From positions 310,001 to 374,000 of the forward strand of contig NZ_SLYW01000003.1 of NCBI RefSeq assembly GCF_004343585.1: 64,000 nucleotides of DNA. The letters are read 5' to 3'. The DNA is from Neorhizobium sp. JUb45. Its GTDB lineage: Bacteria; Pseudomonadota; Alphaproteobacteria; Rhizobiales; Rhizobiaceae. The position numbers and the translations under genes are program-made. The notes beneath the pieces were generated by a model. The model made no database searches. It was not told the origin of the DNA and saw only the letters and a program-made list of their open reading frames with translations. Shown here piece by piece: positions 63,271 to 64,000 of the stretch (its first letter is position 1; each line of letters starts with the position of its first letter).

Positions 63271-64000
63271 CTATCTCCTCTTTCTTCCAAGCGTGTCGAA
63301 GGTAACGGCGGCGGCGATCACGACACCGATCAGCACCTGCTGAATGAATGGCGAGACACCGAGAAGGTTGAGACCGTTACGCAGGACACCGATGATGAAG
63401 ACACCGATGACGGTGCCGGAGATCGAGCCGACGCCGCCCGATAGCGACGCACCGCCGATCACGACAGCTGCGATCGTGTCGAGTTCGTAACCGAGGCCGG
63501 CGCTGGGCTGGGAGCTGTCGAGACGCGCGGCGAAGGCGACGGCGGCAAGGCCGGCCAGCGCACCGCTCAAGGCGTAAACGACGCAGGTATTGAGATTGAC
63601 ATTGATGCCGGCAAGGCGCGCCACTTCCGGATTACCGCCGATGGCGAACAGGTTACGGCCAGACGGGCGGTATTTGAGGATGATCGCGGCGATGATGGCG
63701 AGCACGATGAAGGTGGCAACCGTCAGCGACAGAAAACCGAACTGGCGCACTGTGGCAAGCGAGGTGAACCAGTCGGGATAACCGACGATCTGCTTGCCTT
63801 CGGTGAGGATATTGGCAAGGCCGCGGGTGACCGACATGACCGCCAGCGTAGCGATGAAGGCCGGAAGTTTGGCAACGGTGATCAGCAGACCGGAAACCAG
63901 ACCGCAGATTGCACCGGTGGCGATGCCGACGACAATCGCAAGCTCCAACGGCAGGCCGAGCTGTCGCTGCATGACACCCATCATCATCATCGAAAAGGCC
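63271..64000 (-). CDS. RbsC-type ABC transporter permease (N-terminus outside window)
   Basis: The C-terminal 243 residues of a permease in the BPD_transp_2 family; the frame stays open through the right edge, so the start is not seen. Visible features are GIATGAICGLVSGLLI, FIATLAVMSVTRGLANIL, the cytoplasmic loop AIGGNPEVARLAGINVNLN, and LGYELDTIAAVVIGGASLSGG near the end, with about 6-7 membrane helices. It is the first visible gene of the operon running to tpiA; the binding-protein gene starts 82 bp downstream. Confidence 0.88.
   Translation of the reverse strand, partial: AFSMMMMGVMQRQLGLPLELAIVVGIATGAICGLVSGLLITVAKLPAFIATLAVMSVTRGLANILTEGKQIVGYPDWFTSLATVRQFGFLSLTVATFIVLAIIAAIILKYRPSGRNLFAIGGNPEVARLAGINVNLNTCVVYALSGALAGLAAVAFAARLDSSQPSAGLGYELDTIAAVVIGGASLSGGVGSISGTVIGVFIIGVLRNGLNLLGVSPFIQQVLIGVVIAAAVTFDTLGRKRR

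Overview
The window (about 60% G+C by eye) looks like a chromosomal or chromid segment of a Rhizobiaceae bacterium (Rhizobium/Agrobacterium group). The evidence is the pcaDCHGB operon divergent from pcaQ, a dense set of ABC importers of the xylFGH, rbs, Liv and iron(III) types, short palindromic intergenic mosaic elements, and RirA-like TGA-N9-TCA boxes. No rRNA, tRNA, CRISPR, IS or phage gene was found.

Layout. (1) 1-8722, minus: most of a giant cell-surface or secreted protein. It has an N-terminal FDAA-type motif, a DUF4347 domain, an SdrD-B-like domain and about 17 cadherin/Ig-like repeats, and its C-terminus lies off the left edge. Divergent from it (9161-15097, plus) is a four-gene exporter-like operon: a TolC-family lipoprotein, an adaptor, a GAF-like/adaptor fusion, and a PqqD-like/site-2-protease/adaptor fusion, with no ABC ATPase. 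(2) 15092-18477, minus: kdpDE without kdpABC. (3) 18.6-27.5 kb: metabolic and envelope genes (M20 amidohydrolase, S10 peptidase, two 2-hydroxyacid dehydrogenases behind a leader with tiny ORFs, LysR regulator, PdxI-like reductase, two small proteins, L,D-transpeptidase). (4) 27.5-33.2 kb: an RpiR regulator, an iron-type ABC importer and a histidine phosphatase, better read as a phosphorylated-substrate importer. (5) 33.2-37.9 kb: a DUF2478 protein, a TonB-dependent siderophore receptor and an AraC regulator, with matching TGA-N9-TCA boxes. (6) 37.9-47.5 kb: a Liv-type ABC transporter (probably protocatechuate uptake), pcaBGHCD and pcaQ. (7) 47.5-51.3 kb: xylFGH. (8) 51.8-59.0 kb: an unusual 1831-residue GltB-like protein followed by a CysJ-like diflavin reductase, with neither gltD nor cysI. 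(9) 59.1-64 kb: a ribose-type ABC importer with an SDR dehydrogenase and a triosephosphate isomerase; the permease runs off the right edge.

How the genes work together. The pca block takes up and opens the ring of protocatechuate under PcaQ control. xylFGH and the rbs-type operon import sugars or polyols. The TonB/AraC pair is probably iron controlled. The two best candidates for undescribed biology are the GltB-like/diflavin reductase pair, which suggests a glutamate-synthase-like enzyme with a replaced electron-input module, and the giant DUF4347 protein next to an ATPase-free exporter carrying a membrane-embedded protease.
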